Below the pieces are notes generated by a model, which saw nothing but the letters and a program-made list of their open reading frames with translations, was not told the origin of the DNA and made no database searches. From Streptococcus oralis (lineage in GTDB: Bacteria; Bacillota; Bacilli; Lactobacillales; Streptococcaceae), in contig NZ_JUOS01000192.1 of NCBI RefSeq assembly GCF_001075875.1, forward strand, positions 1 through 38,208: a DNA stretch of 38,208 nt, written 5' to 3'. The stretch's first letter is position 1. Every line of letters starts with the position of its first letter. Of the stretch, positions 7,263 through 16,587 are shown in pieces. A program made the position numbers and the translations under genes.

Positions 7263-7853
7263 ATGGAAAAATTAAGAGATTATATTTCATTTGATTTGGA
7301 ATTTAATAAACACCAAGATAAAACTCACTTGATTCAGGTATCTGCAGTCCGTTTTAAAGATGGTGAAGAAGTAGGAGCATTTGACTCATATGTTCATACC
7401 GATGTACCATTGAAAAGTTTTATAAACGGCTTAACGGGTATCACGTCTGAAACCTTGAAAGATGCACCGATGGTGGAGGAAGTTCTTAAGAATTTTCAAG
7501 ACTTTGTTGGTGAATTACCCCTTGTTGGTTATAATGCAGCCAAGAGTGATTTACCAATCTTACTAGAGTATGGATTGGATTATAGTCGTCAATATCTAGT
7601 CGATCTCTATGATGAAGCTTTTGAGCGACGGAGTTCGGATCTTCACGGCATTGCAAATCTAAAATTACAGACTGTTGCTGAATTTTTAGGATTCAAGGGG
7701 CAGTCTCATAATAGTTTAGAGGATGCACGAATGACTGCGCGTGTTTATGAAGCTTTTCTAGAATCTGATGAAAGCAGAATTTTACTGGACTCCAAGAGTA
7801 GCCTGAACTCTAATCCTTTTGGTGGACTAGATTTGTCACAGTTTTTTGATTAG
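7263..7853 (+). CDS. DnaQ-like 3'-5' exonuclease
   Basis: This is a 196-residue DEDD exonuclease domain. Exo I is SFDLEFN with the Asp-x-Glu pair near residue 6. Exo II is LVGYNAAKSDLPIL with its aspartate near 91, and Exo III is HNSLEDARMTARVYE with His and Asp near 150. It resembles the proofreading epsilon domain of DNA polymerase III but is a stand-alone protein, so repair or RNA turnover are equally possible. An ATG also exists at 7254, but AAGGA at 7249-7253 touches it. With ATG 7263 the spacing is a normal 9 nt, so I place the start there. The next gene begins 8 nt after the stop. Confidence 0.85.
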   Translation: MEKLRDYISFDLEFNKHQDKTHLIQVSAVRFKDGEEVGAFDSYVHTDVPLKSFINGLTGITSETLKDAPMVEEVLKNFQDFVGELPLVGYNAAKSDLPILLEYGLDYSRQYLVDLYDEAFERRSSDLHGIANLKLQTVAEFLGFKGQSHNSLEDARMTARVYEAFLESDESRILLDSKSSLNSNPFGGLDLSQFFD

Positions 7854-7861
7854 GAGGTTTT

Positions 7862-9625
7862 ATGAAACCTGAAAAACCTAAAAAATTGGGTTTTAAAAAG
7901 ATTTACCTCAATCTTGATAAAATCCTCTTTCTATTTTTTCTAATCTTCATGCTGGTAGACTATATTTGGTTGCCACTGAACTCATTGATAGCAGGTTTTT
8001 TACTAAGCCAGACGGGCTATTTATTTATTTCCTATAACAATGTTTTTGAAATTTTAAAACATGCGCCTTTAGTCAGCCTTGGGTTTTTAATCTTAATAGC
8101 CATTAACCTTTTAGTAGCCTATTTTCAAATTAGTCTCCTCTTTATTGGGGCTCGACACCTTCTTTATCACGAGAAACGAACCTTGATTGAGTATAGTCGC
8201 AAGGTATTTCGTGAAAGTATAGCCTTCATGAAACGTCTGACTGTTTCCAAGGCCTTGTTTATCTTCGTTTATATTGCTATGATTTTTCCGTTTATCAGGA
8301 AGATTTTTAAAATTTATTATTTTAATAAAATAGTGATACCTGAGTTTATTCAGACCTACATGGAAGACAAATACTGGATGTGGTGGATTGGTATTATCAT
8401 CTTGTCAATCCTCTTCCTATGCGTTTCTGTTAAGTTGGTTTTTGTTCTACCAAAAATCTTTTTTGAAAAGATGACGGTTAAGGAAGCAGTGGTTTACAGT
8501 TTAGAAAAAACCAGAAATCATTTTTGGTTTTACGCTTGGCATCTCTTTCTCATTGTTGTCAAAACAAATCTTTTCTTTTATTTACCTTTAATTCCTCTAT
8601 TGATGATCCAGTCTTTAGCAGATGGTCTCACACACCGAGAATCATTGATTCTAGCTATTTCAAACTATATTTTGATTAAAAATATCCACTATATGTCTTT
8701 AACCTACTTCTTGGTTAAGTTTACCTCCTTTTTAACTGGTGAGGAGTTGGATATTATGCCAAGACGGAAAAAGGACCATATTATGAGATGGGGTGTAATG
8801 GGGTGCGCAAGTATCTTCTTTGCGATTGAAGGCTATATTTATCTCGAAGCACCCGTAGTCAATCCTCCACTTGTCATCTCTCACAGAGGAGTTTCTAATG
8901 GGAATGGTGTCCAAAATACAGTTGAATCCTTAGAAAAAACAGCTCAGTTAAAACCAGATTTAGTTGAGATGGATGTGCAGGAAACCAAGGATGGTCAGTT
9001 TGTCATGATGCATGATGCGAACCTAAAAAGTTTAGCGGGATTAAATGTAACACCACAAGACTTAACTTTAGATGAGTTGAAGCAATTAGATATTTATGAA
9101 AATGGTTATCAGACTAAAATATCTAGCTTTGATGATTATATAAATCGTGCCAATGACCTTCATCAGAAATTGCTGATCGAAATAAAAACAAGTCGAAAAG
9201 ATAGTGCTCAGATGATGGATCATTTTCTAGATCAATATGGAGCAAAAATTAAAATCTATGGGCATCAGATGCAATCTTTGGATTATCATGTTATTGAAAA
9301 AGTTACCCAGTATGATAAAGAGATTCCAGTCTATTTCATACTGCCCTATAATTCCGTTTTTCCAAGAACAAATGCTACAGGTTATACCATGGAATATTCT
9401 ACCTTAGATGAATATTTTGTAACCAAGCTTTGGAATACAAAACAAAAACTCTATGTATGGACAATCAATGGTTCGGAATCCTTTGATAAGTCCCTACGTT
9501 TGGGAGTTGATGGTATGATAACAGATGATTTGGAAAAAATTAAAGAAGAGCTTGAGACCGCTCAGGAAGATCCTGAATATACGGACTTGCTTCTCAAGAA
9601 AGCAACAGAAATATTTACTTTCTAG
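7862..9625 (+). CDS. Membrane glycerophosphodiester phosphodiesterase
   Basis: This is a 587-residue protein with two parts. Residues 1-about 330 form a membrane domain with around seven hydrophobic segments (the GDPD membrane-domain family). Residues 335-575 form a GDPD catalytic barrel. VISHRG holds the catalytic histidine and arginine, VEMDVQ the metal-binding Glu and Asp, and MMHDA the second histidine. LLIEIK and the C-terminal VWTINGSES and DGMITDDL complete the family pattern. It should cleave glycerophosphodiesters, possibly released from lipids or lipoteichoic acid, near the membrane face. AGGAGG lies just before ATG 7862. It is likely co-transcribed with the exonuclease gene. The exact substrate is unknown. 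Confidence 0.9.
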   Translation: MKPEKPKKLGFKKIYLNLDKILFLFFLIFMLVDYIWLPLNSLIAGFLLSQTGYLFISYNNVFEILKHAPLVSLGFLILIAINLLVAYFQISLLFIGARHLLYHEKRTLIEYSRKVFRESIAFMKRLTVSKALFIFVYIAMIFPFIRKIFKIYYFNKIVIPEFIQTYMEDKYWMWWIGIIILSILFLCVSVKLVFVLPKIFFEKMTVKEAVVYSLEKTRNHFWFYAWHLFLIVVKTNLFFYLPLIPLLMIQSLADGLTHRESLILAISNYILIKNIHYMSLTYFLVKFTSFLTGEELDIMPRRKKDHIMRWGVMGCASIFFAIEGYIYLEAPVVNPPLVISHRGVSNGNGVQNTVESLEKTAQLKPDLVEMDVQETKDGQFVMMHDANLKSLAGLNVTPQDLTLDELKQLDIYENGYQTKISSFDDYINRANDLHQKLLIEIKTSRKDSAQMMDHFLDQYGAKIKIYGHQMQSLDYHVIEKVTQYDKEIPVYFILPYNSVFPRTNATGYTMEYSTLDEYFVTKLWNTKQKLYVWTINGSESFDKSLRLGVDGMITDDLEKIKEELETAQEDPEYTDLLLKKATEIFTF

Positions 9626-9632
9626 GTAAGAC

Positions 9633-9666
9633 AAAAGAGGCTGAATTGAACATCAGCCTCTTTTTA
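9633..9666. terminator. Bidirectional terminator between GDPD gene and ybaB
   Basis: AAAAGAGGCTGA at 9633-9644 pairs with TCAGCCTCTTTT at 9653-9664 around an eight-base loop. T-rich tails on both strands mean it can serve the GDPD gene on plus and ybaB on minus. Confidence 0.85.
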
Positions 9667-9671
9667 TACTA

Positions 9672-9971
9672 TTAGAATGGTAATTTACCAGCAAAAGCCC
9701 CTAGTTTCTTTTTAGTTGCTTCATCAATTTGCTCAAGAGCAGCATTGACTGCTTGAACTGTCATATCTGATAGAGTTTCAATATCTTCTGGGTCAACAAC
9801 TGCTGGATTGAAGTCAATCCTAACAATTTTCTTGTCTCCTGTTAGTGTAGCAGTTACAAGGTTTTGGGCAGAAGTTCCAACAAATTCTGTAGCAGCAAGT
9901 TCAGCTTGACTTTGCTCCATTTGTTTTTGAAGTTTTTGAGCTTGACGCATCATGTTTTGCATATTCATCAT
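9672..9971 (-). CDS. ybaB: YbaB/EbfC family nucleoid-associated protein
   Basis: This 99-residue DNA-binding protein has an N-terminal helix rich in Met and Gln ([20 protein letters not shown]), then the conserved strand segment [20 protein letters not shown] and a C-terminal helix. This is the full YbaB pattern. The family forms dimers that bind DNA with little sequence preference. The gene is monocistronic on the minus strand, convergent with the GDPD gene. The start has only a distant AAGGA, about 12-14 nt upstream. Several in-frame ATGs (residues 1, 2, 4, 7, 8) leave the precise start uncertain. Confidence 0.93.
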   Translation of the reverse strand: MMNMQNMMRQAQKLQKQMEQSQAELAATEFVGTSAQNLVTATLTGDKKIVRIDFNPAVVDPEDIETLSDMTVQAVNAALEQIDEATKKKLGAFAGKLPF

Positions 9972-10076
9972 GGTGGTATATAGCTTCCTTTTCTATTATT
10001 TTCCCTACTATTTTAACAATTTTAACTAGAAAAGTCTAATTTAAATCTAAGTATTATCTTAGAACCAACTTTAAAC

Positions 10077-10109
10077 TTTAAGGTTTCTTTAAGGTTTCTA
10101 TACTATTCT
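10077..10109 (+). promoter_or_regulatory. CiaR-type direct repeat and promoter P1 of the lic operon
   Basis: TTTAAG at 10077-10082, GTTTC, then TTTAAG at 10088-10093 is an exact match to the TTTAAG-N5-TTTAAG repeat bound by the response regulator CiaR. A -10 candidate TATACT lies at 10099-10104, and TATTCT at 10104-10109 is an alternative with 10-base spacing. There is no normal -35, as expected for an activated promoter. It faces tarI and would give a leader of about 225 nt. The CiaR regulon of S. pneumoniae is known to include the lic1 operon. Confidence 0.8.
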
Positions 10110-10281
10110 GAAGAACTCTATATTAATAGAATTGATTAGATCTTGATAGGAGAAATGAGAAAATCATTTGTATTTTATAAAAGAAAGTTCACTAGGAAGA
10201 AATAATGTTCAGATTAAGGTTTAAAAAGAGCGTTTTCTAGGCATAAAGTCTTTGTATTTCTTTCAAGATAGAGCCAGATTG

Positions 10282-10290
10282 TGATATAAT
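10282..10290 (+). promoter_or_regulatory. Second promoter P2 of the lic operon
   Basis: TGATATAAT is an extended -10 element (TATAAT at 10285-10290) 45 nt before ATG 10336. The -35 region (TTTCAAG near 10261) is poor. It would provide expression independent of the CiaR site. Apart from these two promoters the 364-bp gap 9972-10335 shows no gene. Confidence 0.65.
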
Positions 10291-10335
10291 AGTTAACAAT
10301 AAGTTTTTTTTAGAATGAACTAAAGGAGTATAAAA

Positions 10336-11043
10336 ATGATCTACGCTGGAATTTTAGCGGGTGGCACTGGCACACGCATGGGGATCAGTAATTTGCCTAA
10401 ACAATTTCTTGAGTTGGGAGATCGCCCAATCTTAATTCACACTATTGAGAAATTTGTTTTGGAACCAAGTATTGAGCGAATTGTAGTTGGAGTTCACGGG
10501 GACTGGGTGACACACGCAGAAGATTTAGTTGAAAAATTCCTTCCACTCCATAAAGATCGTATCATTATCACCAAAGGTGGTGCAGATCGAAATTCTAGTA
10601 TTGAAAAGATCATCGAAGCCATTGATGCTTACCGTCCAATCGCAGAAGATGATATCGTGGTCACTCATGACTCTGTTCGTCCTTTTATCACACTTCGAAT
10701 GATTCAAGACAACATTGAACTGGCTAAAAATCATGATGCTGTCGATACCGTGGTTGAAGCAGTCGATACCATTGTAGAGAGTACAAACGGACAATTCATC
10801 ACAGATATTCCAAACCGTGCCCATCTCTATCAAGGACAAACTCCACAAACCTTCCGTTGCAAGGACTTTATAGATCTCTATGGTTCTTTATCAGCAGAAG
10901 AAAAAGAAATTTTGACAGATGCATGTAAAATCTTTGTCATTAAGGGAAAAGATGTAGCCTTGGCTAAGGGTGAATACTCTAACCTTAAAATTACAACAGT
11001 TACAGACTTGAAGATTGCTAAAAGCATGATTGAGAAAGACTAA
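10336..11043 (+). CDS. tarI: Ribitol-5-phosphate cytidylyltransferase TarI (IspD family)
   Basis: This 235-residue enzyme makes CDP-ribitol from CTP and ribitol 5-phosphate for teichoic acid synthesis. AGILAGGTGTRMG at 4-16 and the Lys of LPKQFL are the CTP-binding signature of the IspD/TarI group. THDSVRPF near 113 and YQGQTPQTF near 166 complete it. IspD itself (isoprenoid pathway) has the same fold. The following tarJ gene and the lic genes decide for TarI. AAGGAG lies 8 nt upstream of ATG 10336. It is the first gene of a five-gene operon under P1 and P2. Confidence 0.92.
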   Translation: MIYAGILAGGTGTRMGISNLPKQFLELGDRPILIHTIEKFVLEPSIERIVVGVHGDWVTHAEDLVEKFLPLHKDRIIITKGGADRNSSIEKIIEAIDAYRPIAEDDIVVTHDSVRPFITLRMIQDNIELAKNHDAVDTVVEAVDTIVESTNGQFITDIPNRAHLYQGQTPQTFRCKDFIDLYGSLSAEEKEILTDACKIFVIKGKDVALAKGEYSNLKITTVTDLKIAKSMIEKD

Positions 11044-11047
11044 AGAC

Positions 11048-12070
11048 ATGATTAATCAAATTTATCAACTGACAAAGCCAAAGTTTATCAATATCAAATA
11101 TCAAGAAGAAGAGATTGATCAAGAGAATCAAATCCTTATTCGACCAAACTATATGGCAGTTTGTCATGCGGATCAACGCTACTACCAAGGTAAACGCGAT
11201 CCAAAAATCTTATCAAAGAAACTTCCAATGGCTATGATCCACGAGTCTTGTGGAAAGGTCATTTCTGATCCAACTGGTACTTATCAAGTGGGTCAGAAGG
11301 TTGTCATGATTCCAAATCAACCACCTATGCAGAGTGACGAGGAATTTTATGAAAACTACATGACTGGAACTTATTTCCTATCGAGTGGTTATGATGGGTT
11401 TATGCGAGAATTCGTTTCTCTACCTAAGGATCGTGTGGTAGCTTACGAGGACATCGAAGATACAGTAGCTGCAATTACTGAGTTTGTCAGTGTGGGCATG
11501 CACGCTATGAATCGCTTCTTGACGGTTTCACATAGCAGACGTCAGCGTATTGCAGTGATTGGGGATGGTAGTCTAGCTTTTGTCATGGCTAATATTATCA
11601 ACTATACCTTGCCTGAAGCAGAGATTATCGTCATTGGGCGCCACTGGGAGAAATTGGAACTCTTCTCTTTTGCTAAAGAGCTCTATATTACGGATAGCAT
11701 CCCAGAAGATCTTAGTTTTGACCACGGTTTCGAATGCTGTGGTGGTGATGGATGCGGGCCTGCTATTAATGACTTGATTCGTTACATCAAACCACAGGGA
11801 ACCATTCTCATGATGGGCGTTAGCGAGTATAAGGTTAATATCAATACTCGTGATTCCTTGGAAAAAGGTCTACTATTAGTTGGCTCTTCTCGTTCTGGAA
11901 GAGTTGACTTTGAAAATGCAATACAGATGATGGAAGTTAAAAAATTTGCAAATCGTCTGAAAAATATCATTTATCTGGAAGAACCAGTGAGAGAAATCAA
12001 GGACATTCATCGTGTTTTTGCAACAGACCTTAATACTGCCTTCAAGACAGTATTTAAGTGGAAAGTCTAA
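11048..12070 (+). CDS. tarJ: Ribulose-5-phosphate reductase TarJ
   Basis: This 340-residue enzyme of the medium-chain dehydrogenase superfamily reduces ribulose 5-phosphate to ribitol 5-phosphate with NADPH, the step before TarI. CHADQRYYQGKR near residue 33 and the IHESCGKV segment near 66 hold zinc-ligand residues. RIAVIGDGSLAFVMANI near 165 is the nucleotide-binding turn. I place the start at ATG 11048, four bases after the tarI stop. The frame extends six codons upstream to a TTG inside tarI. The ribosome site is weak (AAAG), so coupling to tarI is likely. Confidence 0.92.
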   Translation: MINQIYQLTKPKFINIKYQEEEIDQENQILIRPNYMAVCHADQRYYQGKRDPKILSKKLPMAMIHESCGKVISDPTGTYQVGQKVVMIPNQPPMQSDEEFYENYMTGTYFLSSGYDGFMREFVSLPKDRVVAYEDIEDTVAAITEFVSVGMHAMNRFLTVSHSRRQRIAVIGDGSLAFVMANIINYTLPEAEIIVIGRHWEKLELFSFAKELYITDSIPEDLSFDHGFECCGGDGCGPAINDLIRYIKPQGTILMMGVSEYKVNINTRDSLEKGLLLVGSSRSGRVDFENAIQMMEVKKFANRLKNIIYLEEPVREIKDIHRVFATDLNTAFKTVFKWKV

Positions 12071-12082
12071 TGGAGGATTATT

Positions 12083-12952
12083 GTGAAGGAAATCGTTAAA
12101 GAAAAGATTGTTTCTTTATTAGCTGGTGATGAAGAAATTCAGAGCGTTGAACAGTTGGGTGGAATGACTAATCAAAACTATTTGGTTAAAACATCCTCAA
12201 ACCAGTACATCGTTAAGTTTTTCGGTAAAGGTACGGATAAATTAATCGACCGCCAGAATGAAAAGTACAATCTTGAATTGTTGAAAGATTTAAAATTAGA
12301 TGTAGAAAATTATCTTTTCGATATTGAAGCAGGAATTAAGGTTAATCAGTACATTGAAAATGCTGAAACGCTTGATTCAACTATCATTAAAACCAAATTT
12401 GAAAAGATTGCGCCAATTCTACAAACGATTCATGCGTCTGGTAAAGAATTAAAAGGAGAGTTTGCTCCATTTGAGGAAATCAAAAAATATGAATCCTTGA
12501 TTCAAGGAGAGATTTCCTATCCAAACTATGAAGCTGTCAGAAAATCGGTAATTTCTCTAAAAGACCAACTTGAAGAAATTGGAATTGAGAAGAAATCTTG
12601 TCATATTGATTTGGTTCCAGAAAACTTTATTGAAGCGCCAGATGGACATCTCTACCTCATCGATTGGGAATATTCTTCCATGAATGACCCTATGTGGGAC
12701 TTGGCAGCTCTCTTTCTAGAGTCTGAATTTACACCGGAAGAAGAGGAAGAATTTCTAGCTTATTACGAGAGTGAACAGACACCAGTTTCTAGGGAAAAAA
12801 TTCGTATTTATAAGATTTTACAAGACATTATTTGGAGCCTTTGGACTATTTACAAAGAAGAAAATGGTGCAGATTTTGGAGATTATGGAATTTCTCGTTA
12901 TAATAGAGCTGTTAAAGGTTTGACATATTATGGAGGTTCAGATGAAAAATAA
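12083..12952 (+). CDS. licA: Choline kinase LicA
   Basis: This 289-residue kinase phosphorylates imported choline as the first step toward CDP-choline. GGMTNQNYLVKT near 26 is the ATP-binding loop of aminoglycoside phosphotransferase-like kinases. CHIDLVPENFIE near 173 is the HxDxxxxN catalytic motif, and YLIDWEYSSMNDPMWDLA carries the metal-binding IDWE. The start is GTG 12083 with GGAGG at 12072-12076. It overlaps licB by 11 bases. Its place between tarJ and licB matches the pneumococcal lic1 locus. Confidence 0.95.
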   Translation: MKEIVKEKIVSLLAGDEEIQSVEQLGGMTNQNYLVKTSSNQYIVKFFGKGTDKLIDRQNEKYNLELLKDLKLDVENYLFDIEAGIKVNQYIENAETLDSTIIKTKFEKIAPILQTIHASGKELKGEFAPFEEIKKYESLIQGEISYPNYEAVRKSVISLKDQLEEIGIEKKSCHIDLVPENFIEAPDGHLYLIDWEYSSMNDPMWDLAALFLESEFTPEEEEEFLAYYESEQTPVSREKIRIYKILQDIIWSLWTIYKEENGADFGDYGISRYNRAVKGLTYYGGSDEK

Positions 12953-13820
12953 AAATGGAGTTTCCTTTGGTCTACTATCAGGTGTATTCTGGGGATTAGG
13001 ATTAACTATTAGTGCTTATATTTTTTCAATCTTTACAGAGCTGTCACCTTTTGTAGTAGCAGCAGCACACGACTTTCTTAGTATTTTTATCTTGCTAGGA
13101 TATCTTTTAGTTAAAGAAGGAAAAGTACGTTTTTCAATCTTCTTGAACATTCGAAATGTTAGTGTCATTATTGGAGCATTATTAGCTGGGCCGATTGGTA
13201 TGCAGGCCAATCTCTATGCGGTTAAGTATATTGGTAGCTCTTTAGCTTCTTCGGTTTCAGCAATTTATCCTGCAGTTTCTGTCCTTCTGGCCTTCTTTAT
13301 TTTAAAGCACAAGGTTTCTAAGAATACAGTATTTGGAATTTTATTAATCATTGCTGGAATTATTGCTCAGACCTATAAAGCAGAGCAAGTGAATTCTTTC
13401 TATATTGGAATTTTATGTGCCTTGATTTGTGCTCTGGCTTGGGGAAGTGAAAGTGTTCTAAGCTCTTTTGCTATGGAAAGTGATCTTAGTGAAATTGAAG
13501 CCCTCTTGATTCGGCAAGTTACATCCTTCTTGTCTTATCTTGTTATTGTGCTCTTCTCGCATCATTCATTTGCAGAAGTGGCTAATGGGCAATTGTTTGG
13601 TTTATTGATAGTCTTTGCAGCATTTAATATGATTTCTTACCTTGCCTACTACATTGCTATCAATCGATTGCAACCAGCAAAAGCAACTGGTCTAAATGTC
13701 AGTTATGTTGTATGGACTGTTTTGTTTGCAGCAATGTTCTTGGGAACACCTCTGACAGTCTTAACAATCATTACTTCATTTGTTGTAATGGCTGGTGTTT
13801 ACATTATTATTAAAGAATAA
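12942..13820 (+). CDS. licB: Choline transporter LicB
   Basis: This 292-residue permease of the drug/metabolite transporter (EamA) type has ten predicted membrane helices in two repeated halves. It takes up choline for teichoic acid and acts next to LicA, which traps it as phosphocholine. ATG 12942 is chosen because GGAGG at 12932-12936 lies 5 nt before it. An upstream ATG at 12930 overlaps that site. The 11-base overlap with licA indicates coupled translation. GLLSGVFWGLGLTISAYIF at the N-terminus is typical of LicB. Confidence 0.92.
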   Translation: MKNKNGVSFGLLSGVFWGLGLTISAYIFSIFTELSPFVVAAAHDFLSIFILLGYLLVKEGKVRFSIFLNIRNVSVIIGALLAGPIGMQANLYAVKYIGSSLASSVSAIYPAVSVLLAFFILKHKVSKNTVFGILLIIAGIIAQTYKAEQVNSFYIGILCALICALAWGSESVLSSFAMESDLSEIEALLIRQVTSFLSYLVIVLFSHHSFAEVANGQLFGLLIVFAAFNMISYLAYYIAINRLQPAKATGLNVSYVVWTVLFAAMFLGTPLTVLTIITSFVVMAGVYIIIKE

Positions 13821-13832
13821 AGGAGAAAGCGC

Positions 13833-14522
13833 GTGAAAGCGATTATCTTAGCAGCTGGCTTGGGAACTCGTTTGAGACCCATGACAGAAAATACTCCCAA
13901 AGCCTTGGTTAAAGTTAATCAAAAACCTTTGGTTGAATATCAAATTGAATTTTTAAAAGAACGTGGTATTAATGATATTATCATCGTTGTAGGTTATTTG
14001 AAAGAACAATTCGATTACCTTAAAGAGAAGTATGGAGTTCGTTTGGTCTTCAACGATAAGTATGCTGATTACAATAATTTTTACTCACTTTACTTGGTAA
14101 AAGAAGACTTGGCTAATAGCTACGTTATTGATGCGGATAACTATCTTTTCAAAAATATGTTCCGTAATGATATCGAACGTTCAACATATTTCAGTGTTTA
14201 TCGTGAAGACTGTGACAATGAATGGTTCCTAGTTTACGGAGAAGATTACAAAGTTCAAGATATCATCGTTGATAGCAAGAATGGACGTATCTTAAGTGGA
14301 GTTTCATTCTGGGATGCTCCAACAGCTGAAAAGATTGTTGGATTTATCGATGAGGCTTATGCAAGCGGTGAATTTGTAGATCTCTACTGGGACAACATGG
14401 TTAAAGATAATATCAAAAAACTAGATGTTTACGTAGAGGAATTGGAAGAAAATTCTATCTACGAAATTGACAGTGTCAAAGATTATCAAAAATTAGAAAA
14501 GATTCTTTCTTCACAAAAATAA
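13833..14522 (+). CDS. licC: Choline-phosphate cytidylyltransferase LicC
   Basis: This 229-residue nucleotidyltransferase makes CDP-choline from CTP and phosphocholine. The signature is LAAGLGTRLRPMTENTPKAL at 5-24 with the conserved Lys. VIDADNYLF near 105 carries the metal-binding aspartate. The start is GTG 13833 with AGGAG at 13821-13825. It is the last gene of the operon. No rho-independent terminator is seen directly after it, so some lic transcripts may run into the pyr leader. Confidence 0.95.
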   Translation: MKAIILAAGLGTRLRPMTENTPKALVKVNQKPLVEYQIEFLKERGINDIIIVVGYLKEQFDYLKEKYGVRLVFNDKYADYNNFYSLYLVKEDLANSYVIDADNYLFKNMFRNDIERSTYFSVYREDCDNEWFLVYGEDYKVQDIIVDSKNGRILSGVSFWDAPTAEKIVGFIDEAYASGEFVDLYWDNMVKDNIKKLDVYVEELEENSIYEIDSVKDYQKLEKILSSQK

Positions 14523-14560
14523 GTAAACTAAAATACGTCAGACACCTTACCTATTTTTGC

Positions 14561-14589
14561 TTGACTTTTTAGGGTTGATACAGTATACT
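14561..14589 (+). promoter_or_regulatory. Promoter of the pyrK-pyrDB leader
   Basis: TTGACT at 14561-14566 and TATACT at 14584-14589 are separated by exactly 17 bases. Transcription should begin near 14596, just upstream of the PyrR-binding element. Confidence 0.82.
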
Positions 14590-14595
14590 AGTGAA

Positions 14596-14736
14596 AATTT
14601 AACCTTTAAGGGCAGTCCAGAGAGACTCACAAGGTGTCAGAGAAAAGAAGCTACAATGGAAACAAGTAAGCAAGTGCTTATTTGCTACTTTTGTGTAAAT
14701 ATCTTAACTGAAACCTTGCAAGTGCAAGGTTTTTCT
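14596..14736 (+). promoter_or_regulatory. PyrR-dependent attenuator
   Basis: The PyrR recognition core AGTCCAGAGAGACT lies at 14614-14627 within a hairpin in which ACCTT (14602-14606) pairs with AAGGT (14631-14635). A competing antiterminator is possible between CAAGGT (14630-14635) and ACCTTG (14713-14718), which is the left arm of the terminator. With UMP or UTP, PyrR would hold the first hairpin, free the terminator and stop transcription of pyrK. This is the classical Gram-positive pyr attenuator. Confidence 0.88.
14711..14736 (+). terminator. Attenuator terminator in the pyr leader
   Basis: AAACCTTGC at 14711-14719 pairs with GCAAGGTTT at 14724-14732 around AAGT, followed by a T-rich tail. 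It is the OFF state of the PyrR switch. Confidence 0.85.
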
Positions 14737-14772
14737 TTATCTGATCCCCTTAAAATTTAAGGAGGAAAAGTT

Positions 14773-16522
<1,750 letters not shown>

Positions 16523-16571
16523 GTTTTATATGCTGAATTCAGTCTAAATTGTTTTGAAAGCGCCATTTTTT

Positions 16572-16580
16572 TGGTATAAT
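16572..16580 (+). promoter_or_regulatory. Extended -10 promoter of ribF, abutting the start codon
   Basis: TGGTATAAT (TATAAT at 16575-16580) ends only seven bases before ATG 16588. TTGAAA at 16554-16559 is a -35 candidate with a short 15-base spacer. The mRNA should begin at or one base before the ATG. Confidence 0.7.
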
Positions 16581-16587
16581 AAATACT

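Noticed and set aside
10155-10205. 16-codon basic peptide in the lic leader
   Set aside because: AGGAG lies only two bases before its ATG, which is too close for initiation, and there is no other support. It is kept only as part of the leader finding.
11030-11047. tarJ start at TTG 11030
   Set aside because: ATG 11048 gives the family length of about 340 residues and sits just after the tarI stop.
14557-14760. A 67-codon frame across the pyr leader
   Set aside because: It spans the promoter, PyrR hairpin and terminator and has no ribosome site. The region is regulatory RNA.
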